Positions 1-6,460 of a stretch of DNA of 8,497 nucleotides are shown piece after piece. The notes beneath the pieces were generated by a model. The model saw only the letters and a program-made list of their open reading frames with translations. It was not told the DNA's origin and made no database searches. The stretch comes from Acidobacteriaceae bacterium. Its GTDB lineage: Bacteria; Acidobacteriota; Terriglobia; Terriglobales; Acidobacteriaceae. A program made the translations under genes and the position numbers. Each line of letters opens with the position of its first letter. Within the stretch, counting starts at the first letter, position 1. Location: NCBI GenBank assembly GCA_003135315.1, contig PLBD01000141.1:1-8497 (forward strand). Direction: 5' to 3'.

Positions 1-1
1 C

Positions 2-688
2 TGGAACCTGATCAAGTTCAACGAGGACGAGCACGCCGACGGCAGCTTTGCGTGGCTGATGCGCAAGCATCAGTGCATGCATTGCGCCGACCCCGGGTGC
101 CTGCACGCGTGCCCGGCGGACGGCGCAATTGTCCAGTACGAGAACGGTATCGTGGATTTCCAGCAGGAAAATTGTATTGGCTGCCAGTTCTGCGTTTCCG
201 GCTGCCCGTTCAATATTCCCAAGTTCAATCCCAACACCAAGAAGGTTTACAAGTGCACGCTGTGCTCCGACAGAGTGGGAGTGGGACTGGAGCCTGCGTG
301 CATCAAGGCATGTCCAACGGGCTGTCTGCACTTTGGCACCAAAGACGACATGAAGTTTCTGGCCGAAAAGCGGGCCACGCAGTTGCGCGATGTCTCGGGC
401 TTCAAAGATGCGGGGGTTTACGATCCCGATACTATCGGCGGCACTCACGTTATTTACGTACTGCACGACATCAAGAAGCCGGAACGCTACGGCAACTTGC
501 CGGCAGAGCCCAGGATTCCGCTCAGCTTCACCTTGTGGAAGGACGTATTCAAACCCATCGGCCTGTTCGGCGCGATGCTGGGTTTTGTGGGCGTGGTGAT
601 GCATTACATTTTCGAAGGCCCGTTGCGAACGCAGCCGACTCCGCCGGTGAAGGAAATCGTGCCGCCGGATGCGGGAAAGGAGAACTAG
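2..688 (+). CDS. fdxH: Formate dehydrogenase iron-sulfur (beta) subunit, 5'-truncated
   Basis: This is the electron-transfer subunit of a membrane-bound, FdnGHI/FdoGHI-type formate dehydrogenase. It passes electrons from the molybdenum or tungsten alpha subunit through four [4Fe-4S] clusters to the cytochrome b subunit. The reading frame is open from base 2, so the true start lies outside the window. The visible 228 residues correspond to roughly the last three quarters of the approximately 290-residue E. coli FdnH. Three cysteine groups are visible: C25/C28/C33/C37, C58/C61/C64/C68 and C85/C88/C100/C104. The remaining N-terminal group is off-window. The stretches ENCIGC, GCPFNIP, YKCTLC and GGTHV..VLH are typical of the family. 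A single hydrophobic helix at about residues 185-204, ending MHYIFEG, is the usual C-terminal membrane anchor. The gamma subunit gene begins one base after the stop. The name is secure; FdnH versus FdoH cannot be decided from sequence alone. Confidence 0.95.
   Translation, partial: WNLIKFNEDEHADGSFAWLMRKHQCMHCADPGCLHACPADGAIVQYENGIVDFQQENCIGCQFCVSGCPFNIPKFNPNTKKVYKCTLCSDRVGVGLEPACIKACPTGCLHFGTKDDMKFLAEKRATQLRDVSGFKDAGVYDPDTIGGTHVIYVLHDIKKPERYGNLPAEPRIPLSFTLWKDVFKPIGLFGAMLGFVGVVMHYIFEGPLRTQPTPPVKEIVPPDAGKEN
676..682 (+). promoter_or_regulatory. Shine-Dalgarno site of the formate dehydrogenase gamma gene
   Basis: AAAGGAG lies 7 bases before the ATG at 690, inside the last codons of the beta-subunit gene. 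It favours 690 over the upstream in-frame ATG at 669 as the start. Confidence 0.7.
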
Positions 689-689
689 G

Positions 690-1454
690 ATGGCGACCTC
701 CGCCGATCGTTTCGTTCATCGTCCCAACGCCATCGATCGCCTGGGCAAGACCTTGGTCTACACCGGTGAACTGCTGCGTCATCCTGTGTACACCCGCTTT
801 CTGCACTGGATGGTCGGCATCTTTTTCTTTCTTGCGCTCCTGTCGGGGTTCGGTATCTACCTGCCGTGGATCTTCCGCTTCTTTACGCCGCTGTTTGGCG
901 GCGGCGCCATGACGCGCCTGCTGCATCCATGGTTCGGCTTGGGCTTCGTATTCTTCTTTGCGCTGCAGGCGATCAACTGGCTGCAGGTGATGAAATGGAC
1001 GCCGGGCGATTCGCGCTGGTTGAAGCACATTAGGGGGTACATTATTCGCAGCGATTCGACGGAATCGCCGGAGACCGGCTTCTTTAACGGCGGCCAGAAA
1101 CTGATGTTCTGGGAAATCGTCTGCGGCTCCATTGCTTACCTCATCACCGGTGTGATCATGTGGTTCCCCGAGATTTTTGGGCGGATCGCCGTTGCCTTCT
1201 CCTATGTCATTCACGACATATCCGCGCTGATCATGCTGTTTGGGATTTTCTTTCACATCTACCTCAGCACTTTTGGCGAGCCAGGGACCATTCAGGCCAT
1301 GACCCGCGGAACGGTCAGCGAGGGATGGGCCTGGACGCATCATCCTGCGTGGTTTAAGGCGGTCACCGGACGCGATCCTCGGCAAGCGATGGAACAAGCC
1401 GAGACCGAAATGAAAGCCGGCAAACGGCAGGGAAGTCCGCCTGCGGTACTTTAG
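690..1454 (+). CDS. fdnI: Formate dehydrogenase cytochrome b (gamma) subunit
   Basis: This is the 254-residue integral-membrane, di-haem b subunit of the respiratory formate dehydrogenase. It takes electrons from the beta subunit and reduces quinone. Four candidate haem-ligand histidines stand at H39 (RFLHW), H79 (LLHPW), H175 (VIHDI) and H189 (FFHIY). Their spacing (40, 96 and 14) is nearly that of E. coli FdnI His18/57/155/169 (39, 98 and 14). Four hydrophobic segments lie at about residues 41-60, 81-97, 143-160 and 168-193. The protein is longer than E. coli FdnI mainly at the N-terminus, with about 20 extra residues, and it has a charged tail. The ATG at 690 was chosen because AAAGGAG at 676-682 sits 7 bases upstream; the in-frame ATG at 669 lies inside fdxH before that site. 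The one-base gap from the fdxH stop implies one operon and translational coupling. FdoI is an equally valid name. Confidence 0.93.
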   Translation: MATSADRFVHRPNAIDRLGKTLVYTGELLRHPVYTRFLHWMVGIFFFLALLSGFGIYLPWIFRFFTPLFGGGAMTRLLHPWFGLGFVFFFALQAINWLQVMKWTPGDSRWLKHIRGYIIRSDSTESPETGFFNGGQKLMFWEIVCGSIAYLITGVIMWFPEIFGRIAVAFSYVIHDISALIMLFGIFFHIYLSTFGEPGTIQAMTRGTVSEGWAWTHHPAWFKAVTGRDPRQAMEQAETEMKAGKRQGSPPAVL

Positions 1455-1530
1455 TCATCTGAAAAATCTGCCGCCCTCGAATACTCGCAGCCGGCGCCTG
1501 GCCTCGGCAAGTGTGACGGTGCAGGTTTTC

Positions 1531-1559
1531 TTGCTCGCGACAGTCGCAAGCCGTATCAT
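1531..1559 (+). promoter_or_regulatory. Candidate sigma-70-type promoter of the kinase gene
   Basis: TTGCTC (1531-1536) and TATCAT (1554-1559) are separated by 17 bases. The -10 matches the consensus at 5 of 6 positions and the -35 at 3 of 6. This predicts transcription from about 1566 and a leader of about 60 bases. The 172-base gap between the cytochrome gene and the kinase holds no other gene and no convincing terminator. An 11-base palindrome, GCGAC-A-GTCGC (1537-1547), fills much of the spacer and could be an operator, or may be chance. Confidence 0.4.
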
Positions 1560-1626
1560 CAAATTCAATTTGGCGCCGGTCGGCTAATCCCGGGAAATCA
1601 GCGCCCGAGTGCTAACGCAGGATGCA

Positions 1627-4272
1627 ATGGCCACATCCAACAGCGCACTGTCGGTTGGCGATCTTGTCGGAACCACTTACGAGATCCTCGGTCGGATTGG
1701 CGCTGGCGGCATGGGCGTGGTCTACAAGGCCCGCGATCGAAAGCTGGAACGCACAGTAGCTCTGAAATTTCTTCCTCCCGGACTGAATGCCAGCGAACTC
1801 GATAAGGAGCGCTTCCTGAAGGAGGCGCGAATCGCCTCTTCTTTGGACCATCCCAATGTCGGTGTGATTCACGGGATCGAAGAAACTCCCGACGGCCGTA
1901 CCTTCATCGTCATGGCCTTCTACGAGGGCCAGTCGCTCGCCGACCGGATACACAAGGGTTCCAACCCCGTTTCGGTGGCGGAAGTTGTCGAGATCGCAAT
2001 CCAGATCGCGCAAGGCCTGGACGAGGCCCATTCCCGCAACATTGTCCATCGCGATATCAAGCCTTCCAACGTAATGCTGACCGGGCAAGGGATGGCGAAG
2101 ATCGTTGACTTCGGGCTGGCCCATATCAACGAGGCAACACAAACGCTGACGCACGGTGCGGTAGGCACTTTGAGCTACATATCGCCCGAACAGGCCACGG
2201 GTTCGACGGCTGACCAGCGAAGCGATATCTGGGCGCTCGGCGTCACGCTGATCGAGGCGCTGATTGGCGGCAATCCATTTCAGCGGGAGACCATGGCCGC
2301 CACCTTCATGGCCATCGTCAACGAAGCGCCTCCGTCGCTCGACGACGTTCCGTTGGAAGTTCAAAATGTCGTGTATCGATGCTTGTCAAAAGATCCGGTT
2401 AAGCGGTACCAATCCTGCCGCGAGCTGCTGCGGGACTTGGAGGAAGCAAAAGCTGCGCTTGCCCGGGCCGGCATCACGGCGCCGTCCAGCAGCCGGCGGC
2501 GAAGCGAGCAACTCAAGGCTCTGCGCGAGTCGCGCCAGGAGGCATCGCGTTCTGCATGGGTGCTGCCGACAAGGCCTGGCCACGTTTGGGGCCGGTCGAT
2601 CGCAATCGCCGCTGCCATTCTGTTGGTCCTTTCCAGTGTTCTGTTGGTGCCTTCGGTTCGCGAGCGTCTGCAATTCGCTTTCTTCGCCAGCGGCCAGAAG
2701 CACATCGCCCTCCTGCCCTTCGACACCGTCGGCAACAATCCCGAGAACGAAGCGCTGGTGGAAGGAATGGTCGACTCGCTTTCGGGTAAGTTGTCGAACC
2801 TGGAGCTGGGAAAGCAGTCCTTGTGGGTGATTCCCAGCAGCGAAGTGCGACGGCTCAAGGTGACGGACCCCAGCTCGGCGTTGCGTGAACTGGGTGCCAC
2901 GTTGGTCGTCAAGGGGACGATATCGCGTGAGGGCTCAGGTGTTCGTCTCAGTATGGACGTGATCGACACCAAGAATCTGCGGCAAATCGGTTCGGTGGAT
3001 GTGGAGGACCAGGCCGGAGATCTGGCGACGCTGCAAGACGAAGCGGTTGCCAAGCTTGCCCGGTTGATGAACATAACCGTCACCGCCGACATGATTCGCG
3101 GCACCGGCGGGTCGGTCAATCCCGCAGCTTACGAGGACTACCTGGAAGCCCTCGGCTACATGCAACGCTATGACAAGCCCGGCAACCTCGACCTTGCCAT
3201 CCAGTCTTTGCAGAACTCGATCCAGACCGATCCGCGTTTCGCCCTGGGGTATGCGCAACTGGGAGAAGCCTACCGGCTGAAGAATCGGCTCGACCAAAAT
3301 CCCAACTGGCTGGTGGAAGCGCAGGCCAATTGCAAGAAGGCGGCCGAACTCGACAACCGCATTCCCGCCGTGCACGTCACGCTGGCGCGGATCCACGATT
3401 TACTGGGTCATCACGACCTCGCCCTGCAGGAGTTTCAGCAGGCCTTGGATATCGATCCCCATTACGCAGCCGCGCTCAGCGGCCTTGCCCATGCTTATGA
3501 GAACTCCGGCCGTACCGCAGATGCGGAAGCCGCTCTCCAGAAAGCCGCTGCCTTGCGTCCGGATTCCTGGGACGCCTACGATGAGTTAGGTAATTTTTAT
3601 GATCGCCAGGGCAAGTTTCAGCAGTCGTACGAGCAATATCAGCATGCCCTGCAGCTTACTCCGGACAACGCCCAAGTCTACGCCAATCTGGGAGCCTCTT
3701 ATCTCAACTCAGGCGACCACAAGCTGCAAGGCAATGCGGAGCGCGCGCTGAAGAAGTCGATTGAACTTAGCCCGAATTATCCCGCTTATGCTAATCTTGG
3801 CAATCTTTACCTTCTCGAACAGCGTTATGCCGAATCAGCAGCGCTGATGGAGAAGGCTCTTAAGCTGAACGACCAGGACTACATGGTCTGGAGCAATCTT
3901 GTGCTTGCGTACGAGTGGCTGAACAACAAAGACAAAGCTGAAGCCGCACGCCGGAGAATGTTGGGCCTGCTTGAACAAGAAGTCAAGATGAAGCCCCAGG
4001 ATGCCGAGGCGCAAGCTGCGCTGGCTGTGCTGAATGCGCACTATGGTCTAGCTTCGCAAGCCGAATCGCGGATTCAAACTGCGCTGGCTCTGGCTCCGGA
4101 CGACCCCAGCGTTCTTGCTGATGTGGCGGAAGCTTACGAGCTTCTGGGCAAGCGCGATCAGGCGATTTCAGAGATGCAGAAGGCGATACAAAAGGGCTTC
4201 GCCATCGATGAAGCTAAGGGCGATCCGGAACTTACGGGACTCATATCCGATCCCAAGCTTCACCAGCAGTAG
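1627..4272 (+). CDS. Transmembrane Ser/Thr protein kinase with TolB/FlgO-like domain and TPR repeats
   Basis: This 881-residue protein is predicted to phosphorylate Ser/Thr residues from the cytoplasmic face of the inner membrane. Residues 15-280 form a complete PknB-type kinase domain. It contains the glycine loop IGAGGMGVV (24-32), ALK with lysine K47, a likely helix-C glutamate E66, the catalytic HRDIKPSN (141-148, D143), DFG (161-163), SPE (186-188) and DIWALG (200-205). No key catalytic residue is missing. One hydrophobic helix at about 324-344 follows a basic stretch. Residues 358-485 start KHIALLPFDTVG and resemble the TolB/FlgO-like domain often fused to bacterial kinases and adenylate cyclases. 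About eight to nine TPR-like repeats fill 505-855, presumably on the far side of the membrane. The start is uncertain: the ATG at 1627 has a weak AGGA 4 bases upstream, while the in-frame GTG at 1609 would add six residues. The lysine-rich protein gene follows 46 bases after the stop. Its ligand and targets cannot be read from sequence. Confidence 0.9.
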   Translation: MATSNSALSVGDLVGTTYEILGRIGAGGMGVVYKARDRKLERTVALKFLPPGLNASELDKERFLKEARIASSLDHPNVGVIHGIEETPDGRTFIVMAFYEGQSLADRIHKGSNPVSVAEVVEIAIQIAQGLDEAHSRNIVHRDIKPSNVMLTGQGMAKIVDFGLAHINEATQTLTHGAVGTLSYISPEQATGSTADQRSDIWALGVTLIEALIGGNPFQRETMAATFMAIVNEAPPSLDDVPLEVQNVVYRCLSKDPVKRYQSCRELLRDLEEAKAALARAGITAPSSSRRRSEQLKALRESRQEASRSAWVLPTRPGHVWGRSIAIAAAILLVLSSVLLVPSVRERLQFAFFASGQKHIALLPFDTVGNNPENEALVEGMVDSLSGKLSNLELGKQSLWVIPSSEVRRLKVTDPSSALRELGATLVVKGTISREGSGVRLSMDVIDTKNLRQIGSVDVEDQAGDLATLQDEAVAKLARLMNITVTADMIRGTGGSVNPAAYEDYLEALGYMQRYDKPGNLDLAIQSLQNSIQTDPRFALGYAQLGEAYRLKNRLDQNPNWLVEAQANCKKAAELDNRIPAVHVTLARIHDLLGHHDLALQEFQQALDIDPHYAAALSGLAHAYENSGRTADAEAALQKAAALRPDSWDAYDELGNFYDRQGKFQQSYEQYQHALQLTPDNAQVYANLGASYLNSGDHKLQGNAERALKKSIELSPNYPAYANLGNLYLLEQRYAESAALMEKALKLNDQDYMVWSNLVLAYEWLNNKDKAEAARRRMLGLLEQEVKMKPQDAEAQAALAVLNAHYGLASQAESRIQTALALAPDDPSVLADVAEAYELLGKRDQAISEMQKAIQKGFAIDEAKGDPELTGLISDPKLHQQ

Positions 4273-4305
4273 TAGATAAAACGCGCCAAGGATGCGCAAG
4301 AAACC

Positions 4306-4310
4306 AGGAG
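4306..4310 (+). promoter_or_regulatory. Shine-Dalgarno site deciding the start of the lysine-rich protein
   Basis: AGGAG lies 8 bases before the ATG at 4319. The earlier in-frame ATG at 4292 would place this site inside the gene and has only a weaker purine run (CAAGG) in front of it. Confidence 0.65.
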
Positions 4311-4318
4311 ACTTGTAT

Positions 4319-4870
4319 ATGCCAACCAACACCGTTATTGACATCCCGCCTGCTGCGGACAAGACAGTCTCTCCAGGCACAATCACCTTTGATGTCTCAT
4401 CCAATTGCACCGTTTGCTTTGGAACCGCGAGCCCGGCCGGCAGTTTTCCCGGCCTGGAGGACGAAACCTTCGAATGGACAACAGCCGGCTCCCCGTATGG
4501 CCCATACGCCGCTGATACCGCGAATGCCAGTCTTCCATATAACACCTCCAATCCAGCAACGCCCTGCTCCACGGTCGGAGTAGCAGGTACGGTGCACAAC
4601 ATTCACGTAGGCTCGGGCTTCGGATCGGCAAAACCCGGAGCTAACGCTAAAGCTGCGGGAAAAACAAAGGCAAAGCCAAAGCCGAAGGCGAAAGCAAAAC
4701 CGAAGGCCAAAGCCAGGCTCGCACCAAAGGCGAAGCCCGCGCCCAAAACCAAGGCAAAATCGAAGGCAACTGTAAAGGCGAAAAAGGCGGCCCCGAAGCC
4801 GAAGACAAAAGCCAAGCCCAAGGCAAAAGCTAAGCCCAAAGCGAAAAAGGGCGGCAAGTCGAAGCGGTAA
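4319..4870 (+). CDS. Unknown-function protein with a Cys-containing N-domain and lysine-rich histone-H1-like tail
   Basis: I do not recognise the family. The 183-residue product has two unlike halves. Residues 1-104 look like a compact, probably beta-rich domain. It has little Lys or Arg, three cysteines (C30 and C33 as a CxxC in NCTVCF, plus C83), many Ser/Thr/Gly/Pro, and ends TVHNIHVGSGFG. Residues 105-183 are low complexity: 32 of 79 are lysine, arranged as K-A, K-P and K-T dipeptides, similar in composition to histone H1 tails, chlamydial Hc proteins or Pseudomonas AlgP. There is no signal peptide or membrane segment. Such a tail could bind DNA, RNA or another polyanion; this is inferred from composition only. 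The gene follows the kinase after 46 bases with no visible promoter or terminator between, so co-transcription is likely, and tail residues T116, S148, T151, T163 and S181 are conceivable kinase targets. The strong ribosome site and consistent frame support a real gene. Confidence 0.75.
   Translation: MPTNTVIDIPPAADKTVSPGTITFDVSSNCTVCFGTASPAGSFPGLEDETFEWTTAGSPYGPYAADTANASLPYNTSNPATPCSTVGVAGTVHNIHVGSGFGSAKPGANAKAAGKTKAKPKPKAKAKPKAKARLAPKAKPAPKTKAKSKATVKAKKAAPKPKTKAKPKAKAKPKAKKGGKSKR
4631..4867 (+). repeat. Imperfect coding repeat for the lysine-alanine/proline tail
   Basis: This is a purine-rich, low-complexity stretch made of irregular 6-base units of the kind AAGGCN, AAGCCN and AAACCN, encoding alternating lysine and alanine, proline or threonine. 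The units vary in third positions, so it is not a recent perfect tandem array. Its composition suggests possible replication slippage and length variation between strains. Confidence 0.6.
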
Positions 4871-4934
4871 AGCCGGACGGCTAATCGAGCCTCACGGCAT
4901 CGACTGCGGACCACGTTCCGGTTGGGTTGATTTC

Positions 4935-4970
4935 AGGCAGGCGGGAAGTGACAGCACTCCCCGCCTGCCT
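4935..4970 (+). terminator. Strong hairpin after the kinase/lysine-rich operon, probable terminator
   Basis: Eleven perfect pairs (4935-4945 with 4960-4970, AGGCAGGCGGG/CCCGCCTGCCT) are followed by one A-C mismatch and four more pairs (AGTG 4947-4950 with CACT 4955-4958), closing on an ACAG loop. It lies 64 bases after the stop at 4870. There is no clean T-run directly after the stem, only mixed sequence with TTTCTCTTTC from 4987, so it may act as a non-canonical terminator or a 3'-end stabiliser. The rest of 4871-5057 shows no gene. Confidence 0.6.
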
Positions 4971-5057
4971 CGATTGATTGAGCCAATTTCTCTTTCGACT
5001 GTAACCTCCCCGCTAATGGCGTGCTCCACTCTTGCCCGGTTTTGTCTCACATCTTCG

Positions 5058-5073
5058 TGTGATAGCGGTCACA
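5058..5073 (+). promoter_or_regulatory. Perfect CRP-type palindrome (TGTGA-N6-TCACA)
   Basis: The sequence is TGTGATAGCGGTCACA, an exact match to the two half-sites of the CRP-family core consensus. Its centre (5065.5) is 42.5 bases before the ATG at 5108. A -10-like CATAAG (5096-5101) would put transcription at about 5107, placing the site near -41.5 as for class II activation and leaving almost no leader. The regulator that binds here is unknown. It is not the product of the adjacent gene, which lacks a DNA-binding domain. Confidence 0.65.
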
Positions 5074-5107
5074 GCATGGCTGGGTGCTCTTTTGGCATAA
5101 GAGTTCC

Positions 5108-5575
5108 ATGACACATGTGGGTGCTCAGTGCAATATTCTGAAGGCCTCTCCCGAGTTGAAGAGTGAGCTGCAAGGGATGGGACGCAAAGAGCATTTTTCT
5201 CCTAGCCAGGCCTTATTCCGAGAAGACGATGGCAACACCGGAGTGTTCCTGCTTCTGAGTGGTAAGGTTTGCATGAGTGTGAAGGGCTTGCCCAAACTCG
5301 ACCGGGTGTTCTCCGCCGGCTCGCTGCTTGGCTTGCCTTCAACGTTCACCGGACATACTTACAGCCTGACGGCGGTGGCGGTGACCGAGTCGGATGTCCT
5401 TCACGTGGCCCCCGACGATTTTGTGCGCTTAATGCGCGAGCGGTCAGACCTCTGCCGCGAGGCGACGGAAATGCTGGGCCGCGAAGTGACCTTCATCCAA
5501 TCGGCGCTCGCTGAACGACGGAAGTACGTGACCTCCAAGAGGCCTGCGCTTAACGGAGTGCTTACTTCATCTTAG
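5108..5575 (+). CDS. Stand-alone cyclic-nucleotide-binding (CRP/FNR effector) domain protein
   Basis: The 155-residue cytosolic protein is related to the N-terminal half of CRP/FNR regulators. The beta-roll runs over about residues 28-105 (FSPSQALFREDD, GVFLLLSGKV, FSAGSLLGL, LTAVAVTESDVLHV). It is followed by a helical stretch at about 102-138, like the CRP dimerisation helix, and a short basic tail. The family is usually 200-240 residues with a C-terminal helix-turn-helix, and that domain is absent here. The phosphate-binding cassette lacks the Glu and Arg-Ser seen in cAMP-binding CRP; the equivalent stretch is GLPSTFTGHTYSLTAV. Cyclic AMP binding is therefore doubtful and the ligand unknown. 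There is no FNR-like cysteine cluster. The start is uncertain: ATG 5108 has only a weak AAGAG in front, and GTG 5084 would add eight residues but has no ribosome site. It may sense a small molecule and act through a partner protein. Confidence 0.85.
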   Translation: MTHVGAQCNILKASPELKSELQGMGRKEHFSPSQALFREDDGNTGVFLLLSGKVCMSVKGLPKLDRVFSAGSLLGLPSTFTGHTYSLTAVAVTESDVLHVAPDDFVRLMRERSDLCREATEMLGREVTFIQSALAERRKYVTSKRPALNGVLTSS

Positions 5576-5738
5576 GTCGTTGGTTCAGAAACTCGCTTTC
5601 CCAGCACGGCTGAGGGCGCCCGCATGACAGTAGTGACCTCAGGGCACCCGGCCTACTGCGATTGCACAATTGCGGCAGCAGCCGACGAGATGTCGCGACG
5701 TCACGTCCCGACTTGGTCTCACCCCGGCCCACGCTTGA
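5576..5738. other. Intergenic stretch with no supported gene
   Basis: This lies between the CRP-like gene and the epimerase remnant. It holds short inverted repeats (CAGTAG 5628-5633 with CTACTG 5653-5658) and the palindromes TCGCGA and GACGTC near 5693-5703. A 43-codon frame at 5624-5755 has a plausible ribosome site but no recognisable product. I see no tRNA or insertion-sequence end. The left breakpoint of the truncated epimerase gene must fall here or close by. Confidence 0.5.
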
Positions 5739-5990
5739 GTTGCCCCACTGGATAAGGCGAAACATGCCCTGCGGCTGATTACGCTTTCGCCACGAATCCA
5801 GTCTATCCAGGTATACGCTCCGCCACCTGAGAATTTTGTTGCTATTGAGCCGCAGTTCAATTTACCTGATCCTTACAACAAGGATTGGGGAACGGCCGAC
5901 ACCGGCATGGTGCTGCTCCAGCCCGGACAGTCGGTCTGCTGGCGTGTCCGTCTGGAGCTGTTCACGCCGAAGCCCGCGGTGGAAGAATAG
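5739..5990 (+). pseudogene. C-terminal remnant of an aldose 1-epimerase (galactose mutarotase) gene
   Basis: The frame is open from just after a TGA at 5736 to the TAG at 5988 and encodes 83 residues with no start codon near its beginning. It reads like the last quarter of an aldose 1-epimerase: LITLSPRIQSIQVYAPP, then ENFVAIEPQFNL with the VAIEP strand that in the family carries the catalytic glutamate region, then DTGMVLLQPGQSV and a final WRVRLELF strand. A full enzyme is about 300-350 residues and interconverts alpha and beta anomers of hexoses; the N-terminal three quarters, including the catalytic histidine, are missing. The upstream 163 bases are too few to hold them and do not continue the frame. 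yjbQ begins 7 bases after the stop, so the two were probably once coupled in an operon. A non-ATG start for a short functional protein is possible but less likely. Confidence 0.6.
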
Positions 5991-5997
5991 GTGAGGC

Positions 5998-6399
5998 ATG
6001 CATCGTCTTGCGATTAAAACGCACAAGAAGCGCGAGGTCATCGACATCACGCAGAAGCTGGAAGCCATCCTGTGGAAGCACTATGCCGACAAGACCGGCA
6101 TCTGCCATCTCAACCTTCTGCACACGACCGCGGCGCTCACTACCGCCGACCTCGATCCCGGCACCGATCTCGACATGCTCGATGCCTTCGAGATCATGGT
6201 ACCCAAGCTCGACTATCGCCACGAGCACAACCCGGAGCACGTGCCTGATCACATCCTCTCGGCCATGATCGGCACGTCGGTCAGCCTGGCCGTCGAAGCC
6301 GGACTGCTTCTATTGGGAACGTGGCAGCGCGTCGTGCTCATCGAGCTGGACGGCCCGCGCGAGCGCGAGCTGGTGATGTCGCTGGCCGAGACGGTGTAG
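5998..6399 (+). CDS. yjbQ: YjbQ/UPF0047 family protein (secondary thiamine-phosphate synthase family)
   Basis: The 133-residue cytosolic protein is of the usual length for the family. Recognisable marks are LLHTTAALT (40-48, H42), DPGTDLD (53-59), the HEH pair H75/H77, PDH (83-85), GTSVSLAVEAGLLLLGTWQ (92-110) and DGPR (118-121). H42, H77 and H85 are the likely residues of the conserved putative metal site. The name comes from weak thiamine-phosphate-synthase activity reported for family members; the physiological role is not settled. The start is fixed by an in-frame TGA at 5992-5994; a GGTGAG-like ribosome site lies unusually close to the ATG. No thi genes are nearby, so the context does not support a thiamine role. 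With the upstream epimerase gene broken, the gene needs a promoter within 5576-5997, which I could not identify. Confidence 0.9.
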   Translation: MHRLAIKTHKKREVIDITQKLEAILWKHYADKTGICHLNLLHTTAALTTADLDPGTDLDMLDAFEIMVPKLDYRHEHNPEHVPDHILSAMIGTSVSLAVEAGLLLLGTWQRVVLIELDGPRERELVMSLAETV

Positions 6400-6460
6400 A
6401 GGCGCGCGAAAGCCGTGCAAGGAGACTTCAGCATCCGACTTCGGTATACCCCCTCCCGAT

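Noticed and set aside
52..912. Long plus-strand frame overlapping both formate dehydrogenase genes.
   Set aside because: It is a frame shadow; the real frames carry the iron-sulfur cysteine groups and the haem histidines.
549..1397. Long minus-strand frame opposite the formate dehydrogenase genes.
   Set aside because: It is antisense to two securely identified genes, is low in hydrophobic order and rich in Arg, Pro, Gln, as expected of a shadow in GC-rich DNA.
1530..1550. CTTGC/GCAAG inverted repeat considered as a terminator of the formate dehydrogenase operon.
   Set aside because: Only 5 pairs with an 11-base loop and no T-run; it also overlaps the better-supported promoter of the kinase gene.
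4603..4914. Minus-strand frame rich in Phe, Ala, Gly and Leu, looking like a membrane protein.
   Set aside because: It is the antisense of the AAG/AAA/GCN lysine-alanine tail; its hydrophobicity is an artefact of that composition.
5624..5755. 43-codon plus-strand frame with an ATG and GAGGG 7 bases upstream, between the CRP-like gene and the epimerase remnant.
   Set aside because: No recognisable product, unusual composition (clustered Cys, His and Pro), and it overlaps the start of the epimerase remnant. A chance frame is more likely than a gene.
5562..5765. Minus-strand frame containing GNSSVGRG, which resembles the peptide often produced by translating a tRNA gene.
   Set aside because: No cloverleaf, no GTTCRA T-loop and no acceptor stem could be found on either strand; the similarity is coincidental.
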